Assembly: GCF_021602585.1 (NCBI RefSeq)
Contig: NZ_BQIP01000018.1
Coordinates: 62,001 to 126,000, forward strand
Origin: Pseudomonas faucium
Lineage (GTDB): Bacteria; Pseudomonadota; Gammaproteobacteria; Pseudomonadales; Pseudomonadaceae
Direction: 5' to 3'
Length of the DNA stretch: 64,000 nt
The translations under genes were made by a program, and so were the position numbers. Below are positions 56,934 through 64,000 of the stretch, piece after piece. Positions within the stretch are counted from its first letter, which is position 1. Each line of letters opens with the position of its first letter. The notes under the pieces are model-generated. The model searched no databases and was not told where the DNA came from. It worked only from the letters and a program-made list of their open reading frames with translations.

Positions 56934-58127
56934 ATGGCCAAAACCCCGAAAAAATCCAAGTCCAGGCTGTGGTTCCTGGTGCACAGCTGGCTCGCCCTGC
57001 CGATCTGGTTCTTCGTGCTGATCGTCTGCTTCACCGGCATGCTCGCGGTGGTCAGCCAGGAGATCGTCTGGCTGGCCAACCCGGATGTGCGGGCCAGCAA
57101 GCCAGACGACAGCGCCGAACGCCTGAGCTTCCAGCAGGTGCTCGACGCCTTGCACAAGGCCGAGCCCGACATGGCGGTGCGCTCGCTGCGCCAGCCCGAC
57201 GGCTCGCACTTCGCCATCACCGCCGGCGTGACCTACCCCGACGGCAGCAGCCCCACGCTCTATGTGAACCCCTACAGCGGGGCGATCCAGGGCAAGGTCC
57301 CGGACTTCAACTTCGAGGCCTTCACCCGCGCCCTGCACGGCTGGTGGCTGGTGCCGTTCACCAACGGCTTCAGCTGGGGCTGGTACCTGGTGTCGATGCT
57401 CGGGCTGCCGATGCTGGCGTCGCTGGTAACGGGGCTGGTGGTGTACAAGAAGTTCTGGAAGGGCTTCTTCAAGCCGGTACGCACCGGGCACGGTTCGCGC
57501 ATCTTCTGGGGTGACCTGCATCGCCTGGCCGGGGTCTGGTCGATCTGGTTCATCGCGGTCATCTCCATCACCGGCACCTGGTTCCTGATCCAGGCCATCC
57601 TCTTCGACAACCAGATTTCCATCTCCAGCGAGCCGGTGGCCCCGGTCATCGCCCGCGAAGAGGTGCCGCAAACGGCCGATGGCAGCCCGGCGCCACGCAT
57701 CGACGTGGATGAAGCGGCGCGCCTGGCCGGGCTGGCGGTGCCGGGGCTGGACATCAACGCCGTGGTGCTGCCGGCCACCGCCTACAGCCATATCACCCTC
57801 AGCGGGCCGGGTTGGTATCCGCTGATGTTCCAGAGCGCCAACGTCAACCCCTATACCCGCAACGTCGACAGCCAGTTCGTGATCAGCGACCGCAGCGCCC
57901 TGGAGTTCGTCACCGAATCGATGCGCCCGCTGCACACCGGCGACTTCGGCGGCCTGCCGATCAAGCTGATCTGGTTCTTCTTCGGCCTGGTGCTGACCCT
58001 GATGGTGTTCAGCGGCCTGCTGATCTGGACCAAGCGCACCGCCCAGGCCACCGCCGCCGCCCTCAAGCGCAGCGAACGCGCACCGCGCCAGGCGCGCCGT
58101 GAAACCACCGTGGAGATCCGCCCATGA
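56934..58127 (+). CDS. fpvG: FpvG-like PepSY-TM inner-membrane protein (periplasmic ferripyoverdine reductase)
   Basis: A 397-residue inner-membrane protein with four hydrophobic segments: LPIWFFVLIVCFTGMLAVV, LGLPMLASLVTGLVVY, SIWFIAVISITGTWFLI and IWFFFGLVLTLMVFSGLLI. Conserved His positions lie in RALHGWW and GDLHRLAG, as in the PepSY-TM family. In P. aeruginosa FpvG reduces iron in ferripyoverdine in the periplasm, helped by FpvH, FpvJ and FpvK. I chose the ATG at 56934; the open frame begins 26 codons earlier, but that part overlaps the Fur-like region and lacks family similarity. It overlaps fpvH by 4 nt. Confidence 0.9.
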   Translation: MAKTPKKSKSRLWFLVHSWLALPIWFFVLIVCFTGMLAVVSQEIVWLANPDVRASKPDDSAERLSFQQVLDALHKAEPDMAVRSLRQPDGSHFAITAGVTYPDGSSPTLYVNPYSGAIQGKVPDFNFEAFTRALHGWWLVPFTNGFSWGWYLVSMLGLPMLASLVTGLVVYKKFWKGFFKPVRTGHGSRIFWGDLHRLAGVWSIWFIAVISITGTWFLIQAILFDNQISISSEPVAPVIAREEVPQTADGSPAPRIDVDEAARLAGLAVPGLDINAVVLPATAYSHITLSGPGWYPLMFQSANVNPYTRNVDSQFVISDRSALEFVTESMRPLHTGDFGGLPIKLIWFFFGLVLTLMVFSGLLIWTKRTAQATAAALKRSERAPRQARRETTVEIRP

Positions 58128-58663
58128 GCCAGGCCCAGCCCCTGCCCGCCAGCCCGCTCAAGCAGTGGTGGCTGAAGTGGCGCTTTCACCTCAACATCCT
58201 GCTGATCCTCATCCCGCTGGGCTTCATGCCCAAGTACTTTGCCGATGCCGCGCTGTTTCGCGGCGATGCCGGCCTGGGGGTGAACCCGGTCAACGACATC
58301 CAGGTCGGCCCGTACCGCCTGGACCTTGCCGAGCTGCGCAACGAAGCCCCCCGCGCCGACGGCCCGGCAGGCCACTTCAAGGCCTTCAACGCCGCCCTGT
58401 GCAAGGCCTGCGTCGGCGAGGTCAAGGCCGTCTACCTGCGCATCGGCAAGCCACGCAGCCTGCGCGCCGCCGGCACCATCTTCTTCGGCGCGCCGTATCG
58501 CATGGGCACCAACCTGCCGATTCCACCGCGCACCCGGCCCGACGCCGAGGTGTGGATCACCGTCGAGGGCTGGGACGGCAGCCTGCACCAGGCGTCGGTC
58601 CCGCTGGCCAAGGCATCCCCCGCCACCGTGGCCTGGCTCGAACAACAAGGAGGCAAGAAATGA
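58124..58663 (+). CDS. fpvH: FpvH-like iron-release accessory protein
   Basis: A 179-residue protein with one N-terminal membrane helix (FHLNILLILIPLGFMPKYFA). The soluble part has AALCKACVGEVKAVYLRIGK (two Cys, perhaps redox or metal) and DAEVWITVEGWDGSLHQASV. Its gene overlaps fpvG and fpvJ by 4 nt each, and this order matches fpvGHJK. In P. aeruginosa FpvH helps FpvG reduce ferripyoverdine. The sequence alone gives no catalytic motif. Confidence 0.85.
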   Translation: MSQAQPLPASPLKQWWLKWRFHLNILLILIPLGFMPKYFADAALFRGDAGLGVNPVNDIQVGPYRLDLAELRNEAPRADGPAGHFKAFNAALCKACVGEVKAVYLRIGKPRSLRAAGTIFFGAPYRMGTNLPIPPRTRPDAEVWITVEGWDGSLHQASVPLAKASPATVAWLEQQGGKK

Positions 58664-58980
58664 ACTACCTGCTGCGCACCCTCGCCCTGCCCCTGCTGGC
58701 CCTGGCCGCAGGCCCGGCGCTAGCCCACAACCCGATGTGCGAATGCCAGGAGGTCGCTGGCGGCCAGGTCAGGTGCACCGGCGGCTTCTCCGATGGCAGC
58801 GGCGCGCCGGGGGTGACCCTGGATGTGATCGGCTACGACGAGCAAGTGCTGGTCGGCGGCAAGCTGGGCGAAGACTCGAGCTTGACCTTCAAGCGCCCGG
58901 ACGGCGAATTCTACGTGCTGTTCGACGCCGGCCCCGGGCACGTGGTGGAAGTCGACTACGCCGACATCGCCCAACCATGA
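58660..58980 (+). CDS. fpvJ: FpvJ-like periplasmic protein
   Basis: A 106-residue exported protein. The signal peptide is LLRTLALPLLALAAGPALA, and the mature part has a Cys/Met motif (HNPMCECQEVAGGQVRCTGG) that could bind metal. The rest looks like a small beta-fold domain (GVTLDVIGYDEQVLVGGKLG). Start and stop overlap fpvH and fpvK. Fits FpvJ of the ferripyoverdine reduction complex. Confidence 0.83.
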   Translation: MNYLLRTLALPLLALAAGPALAHNPMCECQEVAGGQVRCTGGFSDGSGAPGVTLDVIGYDEQVLVGGKLGEDSSLTFKRPDGEFYVLFDAGPGHVVEVDYADIAQP

Positions 58981-59561
58981 GTGCCCAGGCCCCCAGCCGT
59001 ACCCAGGTGGTACGCCCCGCCGGTGCCGGGCACGAAACCCTCTATGTGCTGCTGGTCAGCCTGCTGATCCTCGCCCTCGCCGCCTCGGTGGTGCTGCTGC
59101 GTGGCGAGCGCGACGACCAGCAGCCCATCGCCAGCCACCAGATCGACGCCCGCCGCGACCTCAGCGCCGCCGAACAGGGCATCTACACCGACCTGCGGGT
59201 GGCGTTCGACGAGATCCAGCTGATGCGTGACGAAGCCGCCGCCGTGCCCAGCGTGGCCATGCTGGCCGAGGAAGGCCTGCCGCCGTTCGTGGAGGACGCC
59301 GGCAGCCAGAGCCGCGGCGCCCACCAATGGGCCTGGTTGCCGCTTGGCGCCTACCTCGGCCGCAGCCAGGCGCCGCAGGTGGCCGGCAGTTTCCTGTTGA
59401 TCCTGCCGGGCGACGGCAGCGCCGAGGCCGATGTGTGGCTGCGCCGCGACAGCGCCGCCATGGCCCCGGACGACCTTGGCCAGGCCGCGCTGATCGCCGC
59501 CGGCTGGCAACAGGTGGTCAGCCATTACGACGCCGGGGTCACCCGCCAACACCGTCATTGA
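58977..59561 (+). CDS. fpvK: FpvK-like membrane-anchored protein
   Basis: A 194-residue protein with one N-terminal membrane helix (TLYVLLVSLLILALAASVVL) and a periplasmic domain rich in charged residues, ending WQQVVSHYDAGVTRQHRH. It contains DFVE-type acidic pieces but no known catalytic motif. It sits between fpvJ (4-nt overlap) and fpvC and so matches FpvK. Confidence 0.82.
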   Translation: MSAQAPSRTQVVRPAGAGHETLYVLLVSLLILALAASVVLLRGERDDQQPIASHQIDARRDLSAAEQGIYTDLRVAFDEIQLMRDEAAAVPSVAMLAEEGLPPFVEDAGSQSRGAHQWAWLPLGAYLGRSQAPQVAGSFLLILPGDGSAEADVWLRRDSAAMAPDDLGQAALIAAGWQQVVSHYDAGVTRQHRH

Positions 59562-59578
59562 ACCCAAGGATTCCCGCC

Positions 59579-60481
59579 ATGTTCCGCTCCGCCCTCGCCC
59601 TGCTGCTGGCCTGCGCCTTCCCCGTGCTGGCCCTGGCCGATACCGGCAAACCCCTGCGCATCGGCATCACCCTGCACCCTTACTACAGCTACGTGAGCAA
59701 TATCGTCGGCGACAAGGCCGAGGTGGTGCCGCTGATTCCCGCAGGCTTCAACCCACATGCCTACGAGCCCCGCGCCGAAGACATCAAGCGCATCGGCACC
59801 CTGGATGTGGTGGTGCTCAACGGCGTCGGCCATGACGACTTCGCCGACCGCATGATCGCCGCCAGCGAAAAGCCCGGCGTCGCCACCATCGAGGCCAACC
59901 AGAACGTGCCGCTGCTGGCGGCCACCGGCATCGCCGCGCGCGGCGCCGGCAAGGTGGTCAACCCGCACACCTTCCTGTCGATCAGCACCACCATTGCCCA
60001 GGTCAACAACATCGCCCGCGAGCTGGGCAAGCTCGACCCGGCCAACGCCAAGTTCTATACGCAGAACGCCCGGGCCTACGCCAAGCGCCTGCGCACCCTG
60101 CGCGCCGAGGCCCTGGCCAAGGTCACCGAAGCCCCGGATGCGACCTTCCGCGTGGCCACCATCCACGCCGCCTACGACTACCTGGTGCGCGACTTCGGCC
60201 TGGAGGTGACCGCCGTGGTCGAGCCCGCCCACGGCATCGAGCCGAGCCCGGCGCAGTTGAAGAAAACCATCGACCAGCTCAAGGCGCTGGACGTGAAGGT
60301 GATCTTCTCGGAGATGGATTTTCCCTCGGCCTATGTCGAAACCATCCAGCGTGAATCCGGCGTGCGCCTGTACCCGCTGACGCACATTTCCTACGGCGAA
60401 TACACCAAGGACAAGTACGAAGTGGAGATGAAGCGCAACCTCGACACCGTGGTCCGCGCCATCCAGGAGAACCGCGCATGA
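59579..60481 (+). CDS. fpvC: FpvC-like periplasmic metal-binding protein
   Basis: A 300-residue cluster A-I solute-binding protein of the ZnuA/TroA type. A signal peptide (FRSALALLLACAFPVLALA) precedes the mature domain. Likely iron ligands are His in IGITLHPYYSYV, His in AGFNPHAYEP, His in VVNPHTFLS and acidic residues in IFSEMDFPSAY. In the pyoverdine pathway FpvC binds the released iron in the periplasm and hands it to the FpvDE transporter. AAGGA precedes the ATG. It overlaps fpvD by 4 nt. Confidence 0.9.
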   Translation: MFRSALALLLACAFPVLALADTGKPLRIGITLHPYYSYVSNIVGDKAEVVPLIPAGFNPHAYEPRAEDIKRIGTLDVVVLNGVGHDDFADRMIAASEKPGVATIEANQNVPLLAATGIAARGAGKVVNPHTFLSISTTIAQVNNIARELGKLDPANAKFYTQNARAYAKRLRTLRAEALAKVTEAPDATFRVATIHAAYDYLVRDFGLEVTAVVEPAHGIEPSPAQLKKTIDQLKALDVKVIFSEMDFPSAYVETIQRESGVRLYPLTHISYGEYTKDKYEVEMKRNLDTVVRAIQENRA

Positions 60482-61224
60482 CCGCCGCCGCCCACCTCGC
60501 CGTGCCCGACGGCCCGCGCATCGAGTTTGCCGGCATCGAGCTGACCCTGGGCCGCACGCGCATCCTCGAACAGGTGAGTTTCAGCGTCGCGCCCGGCAGC
60601 GTGCACGCCATCGTCGGGCCCAATGGCGGCGGCAAGAGCTCCTTGATCAAGACCCTGCTCGGGCAGATGCCGCACCAGGGCCAACTGACCCTGCACTGGC
60701 CCGCCGACCAGCAAATAATCGGCTACGTGCCCCAGGCGCTGGAGTTCGACCGCGGCCTGCCGATGACCGTGGACGATTTCATGGCCGCCATGTGCCAGCG
60801 CCGCCCGGCGTTCCTCGGCCTGTCGCGCCGGGTTGCACCTGCGATCGACGCGGCGCTGGCGCGGGTGGGCATGCTCGACAAGCGCAAGCGGCGCATGGGT
60901 GCGCTGTCCGGCGGCGAACGCCAGCGCGTGCTGCTGGCCCAGGGCCTGATTCCCGAGCCGCAACTGCTGGTGCTGGACGAGCCGATGTCGGCGCTCGACG
61001 AAGCCGGCATCCAGGTGTTCGAGCAACTGCTGCTCAGCTGGCGCCAGGCCGGCACCACCGTGCTGTGGATCGAGCACGACCTGCAAGCGGTGATGCGCCT
61101 GGCCGACCGGGTCACCGGGCTGAGCCGCCAGGTACTGTTCGATGCCCCGCCTGCCCAGGCCCTCACCCCCGAGCGCCTGCTCGGCCTGTTCTCCGTCCAC
61201 CCGCGCAGCGAGAGCCTCGCCTGA
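60478..61224 (+). CDS. fpvD: FpvD-like ABC transporter ATP-binding protein
   Basis: A 248-residue ABC ATPase. Walker A is GPNGGGKSSLIK, the signature is GALSGGERQRVLLAQGL, and Walker B is LLVLDEPMSALDE; the H-loop reads LWIEHDLQAV. It powers the FpvE permease for ferrous iron or a related metal. The start overlaps fpvC by 4 nt and the stop overlaps the fpvE start by 1 nt (TGATG). Confidence 0.93.
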   Translation: MTAAAHLAVPDGPRIEFAGIELTLGRTRILEQVSFSVAPGSVHAIVGPNGGGKSSLIKTLLGQMPHQGQLTLHWPADQQIIGYVPQALEFDRGLPMTVDDFMAAMCQRRPAFLGLSRRVAPAIDAALARVGMLDKRKRRMGALSGGERQRVLLAQGLIPEPQLLVLDEPMSALDEAGIQVFEQLLLSWRQAGTTVLWIEHDLQAVMRLADRVTGLSRQVLFDAPPAQALTPERLLGLFSVHPRSESLA

Positions 61225-62123
61225 TGAGCTATGAAGCATTCCGCCAACTGGTCCAGGAATGGGCCAATGCTGGCTACCTGCCGGAGGCACTGGCCTACGG
61301 TTTCGTGATCAACGCGCTTTTGGCCGGGCTGATGATCGGCCCGGTGCTGGGCGGCCTGGGCACCCTGGTGGTGGTCAAGCGCTTTGCCTTCTTCTCCGAA
61401 GCCGTCGGCCATGCCGCGCTCACCGGCGTTGCCATCGGCATCCTGCTCGGCGAGCCCTACACCGGCCCCTACGGCAGCCTGTTCGGCTACTGCCTGCTGT
61501 TCGGCATCGTGCTCAACTTCCTGCGCAACCGCACCGGGCTGTCGCCGGACACGCTGATCGGGGTGTTTCTGTCGGTGTCGCTGGCGCTGGGCGCGAGCCT
61601 GCTGCTGATGCTGGCCGGCAAGATCAACGTGCACATCCTGGAGAACGTGTTGTTCGGCTCGGTGCTGACCGTCAGCGGCCAGGACCTGGTGGTGCTGGGC
61701 ATCGTCGCGGTACTGGTGCTGGCGTTGGCGCTGCCCTTGTACAACCGCATCATGCTGGCCAGCTTCAACCCGCAGCTGGCGGCCGTGCGCGGGGTGGCGG
61801 TGAAAACCCTGGACTACCTGTTCGTGGTGCTGGTGACGCTGGTGACCGTGGCCTCGGTGAAGGTGATTGGCGCCATCCTGGTGGGGGCCTTGCTGGTGAT
61901 CCCGGCGGCCGCCGCACGCCTGGTCAGCCAGTCGCTCAAGGGCTTCTTCTTCATCGCGGTGCTGATCGCCACGCTGAGCACCTTGCTCGGCATCCTGCTG
62001 CCGATCATGTTCGACCTGCCGGTGCCCTCCGGCGCCGCGATCATCCTGGTGGCGGGCATCTGCTTCGCCCTCGCCGCCCTGGCCCGCGCCCTCGTTCCAC
62101 GCCTGCAAGGAAACCCGGCATGA
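61224..62123 (+). CDS. fpvE: FpvE-like ABC transporter permease
   Basis: A 299-residue metal ABC permease of the ZnuB/TroC type with about eight hydrophobic segments, such as YGFVINALLAGLMIGPVLGG, SLFGYCLLFGIVLNFL and GAIIVLVG-type helices near the C-terminus. The cytoplasmic loop AFFSEAVGHAALTGVAIG is typical for docking the ATPase. The gene overlaps fpvD and fpvF. It would move iron from the periplasm into the cytoplasm. Confidence 0.92.
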   Translation: MSYEAFRQLVQEWANAGYLPEALAYGFVINALLAGLMIGPVLGGLGTLVVVKRFAFFSEAVGHAALTGVAIGILLGEPYTGPYGSLFGYCLLFGIVLNFLRNRTGLSPDTLIGVFLSVSLALGASLLLMLAGKINVHILENVLFGSVLTVSGQDLVVLGIVAVLVLALALPLYNRIMLASFNPQLAAVRGVAVKTLDYLFVVLVTLVTVASVKVIGAILVGALLVIPAAAARLVSQSLKGFFFIAVLIATLSTLLGILLPIMFDLPVPSGAAIILVAGICFALAALARALVPRLQGNPA

Positions 62124-62989
62124 ACCTCAAGCAACTGACCCTGGCGCTGGCCCTGGCCGGCGCGCCCACGCTGGCCAGCGCCACGCAAGTGCTGGCCTCC
62201 CTGCCCGTCACCCACAGCCTGGCCAGCGCCTTGCTCGCCGGCACCTCGGTGCAACTCACCCGCGCCGCGCCGGCCAACCTGCCGGCCAGCCGCCAGCCAG
62301 CCTACTTCAGCAGCCGCGGCGGGGCCAGCCTGGCCAAGGCTGCGCAGCAGGCCGATGCGGTGATCGGCGTGCGTTCGATCTGGCGTGATGACCCGCTGTA
62401 CCCGCTGGCCCGGCGCAGCAACATCCGCATCGTCGAGATCGATGCCGCGCGCCCGGTGGACGGCGTGCTGCCGGGCATCGCGGTGGTCGGCGACGATGCC
62501 TACGCGGCCTACCCGTGGCTCAGCCCGACCAATCTGGGGCGCATGGCCGATGTGCTGGCCAATGACCTGGAGCGCCTGGCGCCGGCCGAGCAGGCGCGGA
62601 TCAAGGCCAACCTGGCGGGGGTGAAGCGCCAGCTGCTGGCGTTGACCGCTGACAGCCAGACCCAGCTGGCTCAGGCCGACAACCTGGCGGTGGTGAGCCT
62701 GTCCGAGCGCTTGGGGTATCTGGCCAGCGGGTTGAACCTGGATGTGGTGGAGCAGCCACTGCCGGCGCAGGGCAAGTGGGACGCGGCGGCGCTCAAGGCG
62801 CTGGCTGACAACCTGAGGGATCAGGACGTGGCGCTGGTGCTGGACCATCGGCAGCCGGAGGCGGCGGTGGTTGAGGTGATCAAGGCCAGTGGGGCGAAGC
62901 TGCTGGTGGTGGAGAGTGACCCGGAAGATGCGGTGGCGGGGTTGAAGGCCAGTGTCGAGCAGGTGGTCGGGGCATTGCGCGAGGGGTGA
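62120..62989 (+). CDS. fpvF: FpvF-like periplasmic binding protein
   Basis: A 289-residue exported protein. A signal peptide (QLTLALALAGAPTLASA) precedes a cluster A-I-like fold. Motifs include SLPVTHSLASALLAGTSVQL, YAAYPWLSPTNLGRMADVLA and DQDVALVLDHRQPEAAVVEV. It lacks the clear His ligand set of FpvC, in line with a role in binding ferripyoverdine or assisting FpvC. It ends the operon, 4 nt overlap with fpvE. A partial REP follows. Confidence 0.85.
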   Translation: MNLKQLTLALALAGAPTLASATQVLASLPVTHSLASALLAGTSVQLTRAAPANLPASRQPAYFSSRGGASLAKAAQQADAVIGVRSIWRDDPLYPLARRSNIRIVEIDAARPVDGVLPGIAVVGDDAYAAYPWLSPTNLGRMADVLANDLERLAPAEQARIKANLAGVKRQLLALTADSQTQLAQADNLAVVSLSERLGYLASGLNLDVVEQPLPAQGKWDAAALKALADNLRDQDVALVLDHRQPEAAVVEVIKASGAKLLVVESDPEDAVAGLKASVEQVVGALREG

Positions 62990-62993
62990 TGGT

Positions 62994-63020
62994 GCCCTCG
63001 CCGGCGATGGGGCCGGTACA
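62994..63020. repeat. partial REP element
   Basis: CGCCGGCGATGGGGCCGGTACA corresponds to half of a REP unit, just downstream of fpvF and before the convergent DUF1615 gene. Confidence 0.5.
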
Positions 63021-63025
63021 GACTG

Positions 63026-64000
63026 CTAGCGCTTCATGCACCGCTGATACCGCTCATCCACCCGCCCGGCAAACCACGCGGTGGTCAGCTTGCGGGTGAT
63101 CTTCGGGCTCTTCAGCTCGATCCCCGGCAACACCGCCCGCGGCAGCGGCTTGCCCGCCGCCGCATCGGCCAGGGCAAACACCCCGCTGTACAGCTTGCTG
63201 TCCTCGAACGCCAGGCGGTCACCCAGTTCAAGCTGGCTGCGAATCTGCGTATTGCGCAACCCCAGCTTCACCCCCAGCTTGCGCGCCGCCTGCTCGGTGG
63301 TGCCCGGCATGATCGCCCCGGGCGCGATCAGGTCGCCATCCAGTGCCAGCCCTGCGCCAGTCACCTGGCTCAGCGCCGCCTGAAACGCCGCATTGCGGCT
63401 CGCGTACCAACCGGCATTGAAATCGGCGAAGCGATAAAGCTGGCGCTCATAGTGCGCGGGGTAACCCAGCAAGTGGGCGATGCCGAAGTACATGCCCCCT
63501 CGGCGGGAGAACACCTCCTGGCGAATCGTGCCGCTGTAGGTGTAGGGGTAATCCTTGGCATGCTGTTCGGCGAACTCGACGCTGACCTGCATCGGCCCGC
63601 CCGTGTGCACCGGGTTGAGCCCGCCGAGCAAGGTCTTGCCCAGCGGCAAGCGGGCGATGAATTCATCGTACAGCGCACTCAGCTCTTTCTCGCTGCGCAC
63701 GGCGAGCAAACGCTGTTGGTAGGTCTTGCCATTGCCCGATTGCGTGTTCAGCGCACCGTCCACCAGCAGGCGCGGCACATGCAGCTTGGCGGCGCGACGG
63801 TCGATTTCCTCGCGGGCGATACGGCCCAGGTTGGGCACCTGCGGGTCGGCGTTGAAGGTCGATTCCTGCTCGGTCACCGCCAGCACCGCGCACAGGTTGC
63901 TCTTGCTCGGCGCCAGGCGCTGGGCTTCGAACGCCTGCTGGATGTCCCTGGCCCAGCCTTCGCGGTCCTTGGCCTGCGCCGGCAGCAGGCGCAGCAGCTG
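63026..64000 (-). CDS. DUF1615 family protein, N-terminus cut by window edge
   Basis: The reading frame ends at 63026 and continues without a stop through the right edge, so the start lies outside the window. The visible 324 residues match the DUF1615 family: LCAVLAVTEQESTFNADPQV, FIARLPLGKTLLGGLNPVH, TGGPMQVSVEFAEQH, MYFGIAHLLGYPAHY and ALDGDLIAPGAIMPG. Members are usually exported lipoproteins of unknown role, with segments that loosely recall lysozyme-like or transglycosylase-like folds (Glu in VTEQES). The signal peptide cannot be seen here. It is convergent with the fpv operon. Confidence 0.85.
   Translation of the reverse strand, partial: QLLRLLPAQAKDREGWARDIQQAFEAQRLAPSKSNLCAVLAVTEQESTFNADPQVPNLGRIAREEIDRRAAKLHVPRLLVDGALNTQSGNGKTYQQRLLAVRSEKELSALYDEFIARLPLGKTLLGGLNPVHTGGPMQVSVEFAEQHAKDYPYTYSGTIRQEVFSRRGGMYFGIAHLLGYPAHYERQLYRFADFNAGWYASRNAAFQAALSQVTGAGLALDGDLIAPGAIMPGTTEQAARKLGVKLGLRNTQIRSQLELGDRLAFEDSKLYSGVFALADAAAGKPLPRAVLPGIELKSPKITRKLTTAWFAGRVDERYQRCMKR

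Noticed and set aside
59327-60481. Longer in-frame start for fpvC at 59327
   Set aside because: The upstream part overlaps fpvK in another frame; the signal peptide and ribosome site support the ATG at 59579.

Overview
The window is GC-rich, gene-dense DNA from the Pseudomonas putida group. The assignment rests on the MvaT/H-NS-family protein, the pvdA-fpv pyoverdine genes with a PvdS-type promoter, the CzcCBA set beside aroQ, the typical 'GCCGGCAAGCCGGCTCCCAC' REP elements, and a gene order that, as I remember it, resembles P. putida KT2440 in long blocks. There are no rRNA or tRNA genes, IS elements, CRISPR arrays or integrases that I can see.

Layout, left to right. (1) 1-5.7 kb: a czcCBA heavy-metal RND efflux operon on the minus strand with a palindromic CzcR/CopR-like box upstream. 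(2) 5.8-7.1 kb: aroQ and a quinate/shikimate dehydrogenase. (3) 7.2-10.8 kb: a thioredoxin-like protein and a DUF2790 exported protein, divergent from an OmpR-type two-component pair, then a DUF4174 protein. (4) 11.0-15.4 kb: a 1462-residue LRR protein with a C-terminal NEL-type E3 ubiquitin ligase domain, a probable effector against eukaryotic hosts. (5) 15.5-21.6 kb: DNA polymerase II (polB), a very long inverted repeat, a MocR regulator, an MFS transporter and an AhpD-like protein. (6) 21.6-25.4 kb: an AraC regulator divergent from a thiolase/3-hydroxyacyl-CoA dehydrogenase/TetR operon. (7) 25.5-40.4 kb: a complete three-gene insecticidal toxin complex operon, tcdA-tcdB-tccC (TcA, TcB, TcC), on the minus strand, with a variable C-terminal toxin domain on TccC.

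(8) 40.7-47.8 kb: a signalling cluster made of a large CHASE3-GAF hybrid kinase with three receiver domains, CheR, a receiver-less CheB, a receiver-kinase hybrid and two single-domain receivers, but no chemoreceptor, CheA or CheW. (9) 47.9-55.2 kb: cobF, an OprD-family porin, an MvaT-family protein (TurB-like), gloA, a second AroE-like protein, small hypothetical proteins and pbpG. (10) 55.4-63.0 kb: pvdA behind an iron-starvation box, then fpvGHJKCDEF, which releases iron from ferripyoverdine in the periplasm and imports it. (11) A partial DUF1615 lipoprotein runs off the right end.

The accessory content (Tc toxin operon and NEL effector) points to an insect- or eukaryote-associated lifestyle; the rest is core metabolism, metal homeostasis and signalling. 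The most distinctive items are the TccC C-terminal domain, the NEL protein, the hairpins in each gap of the tc operon, and the roughly 226-bp inverted repeat beside polB.
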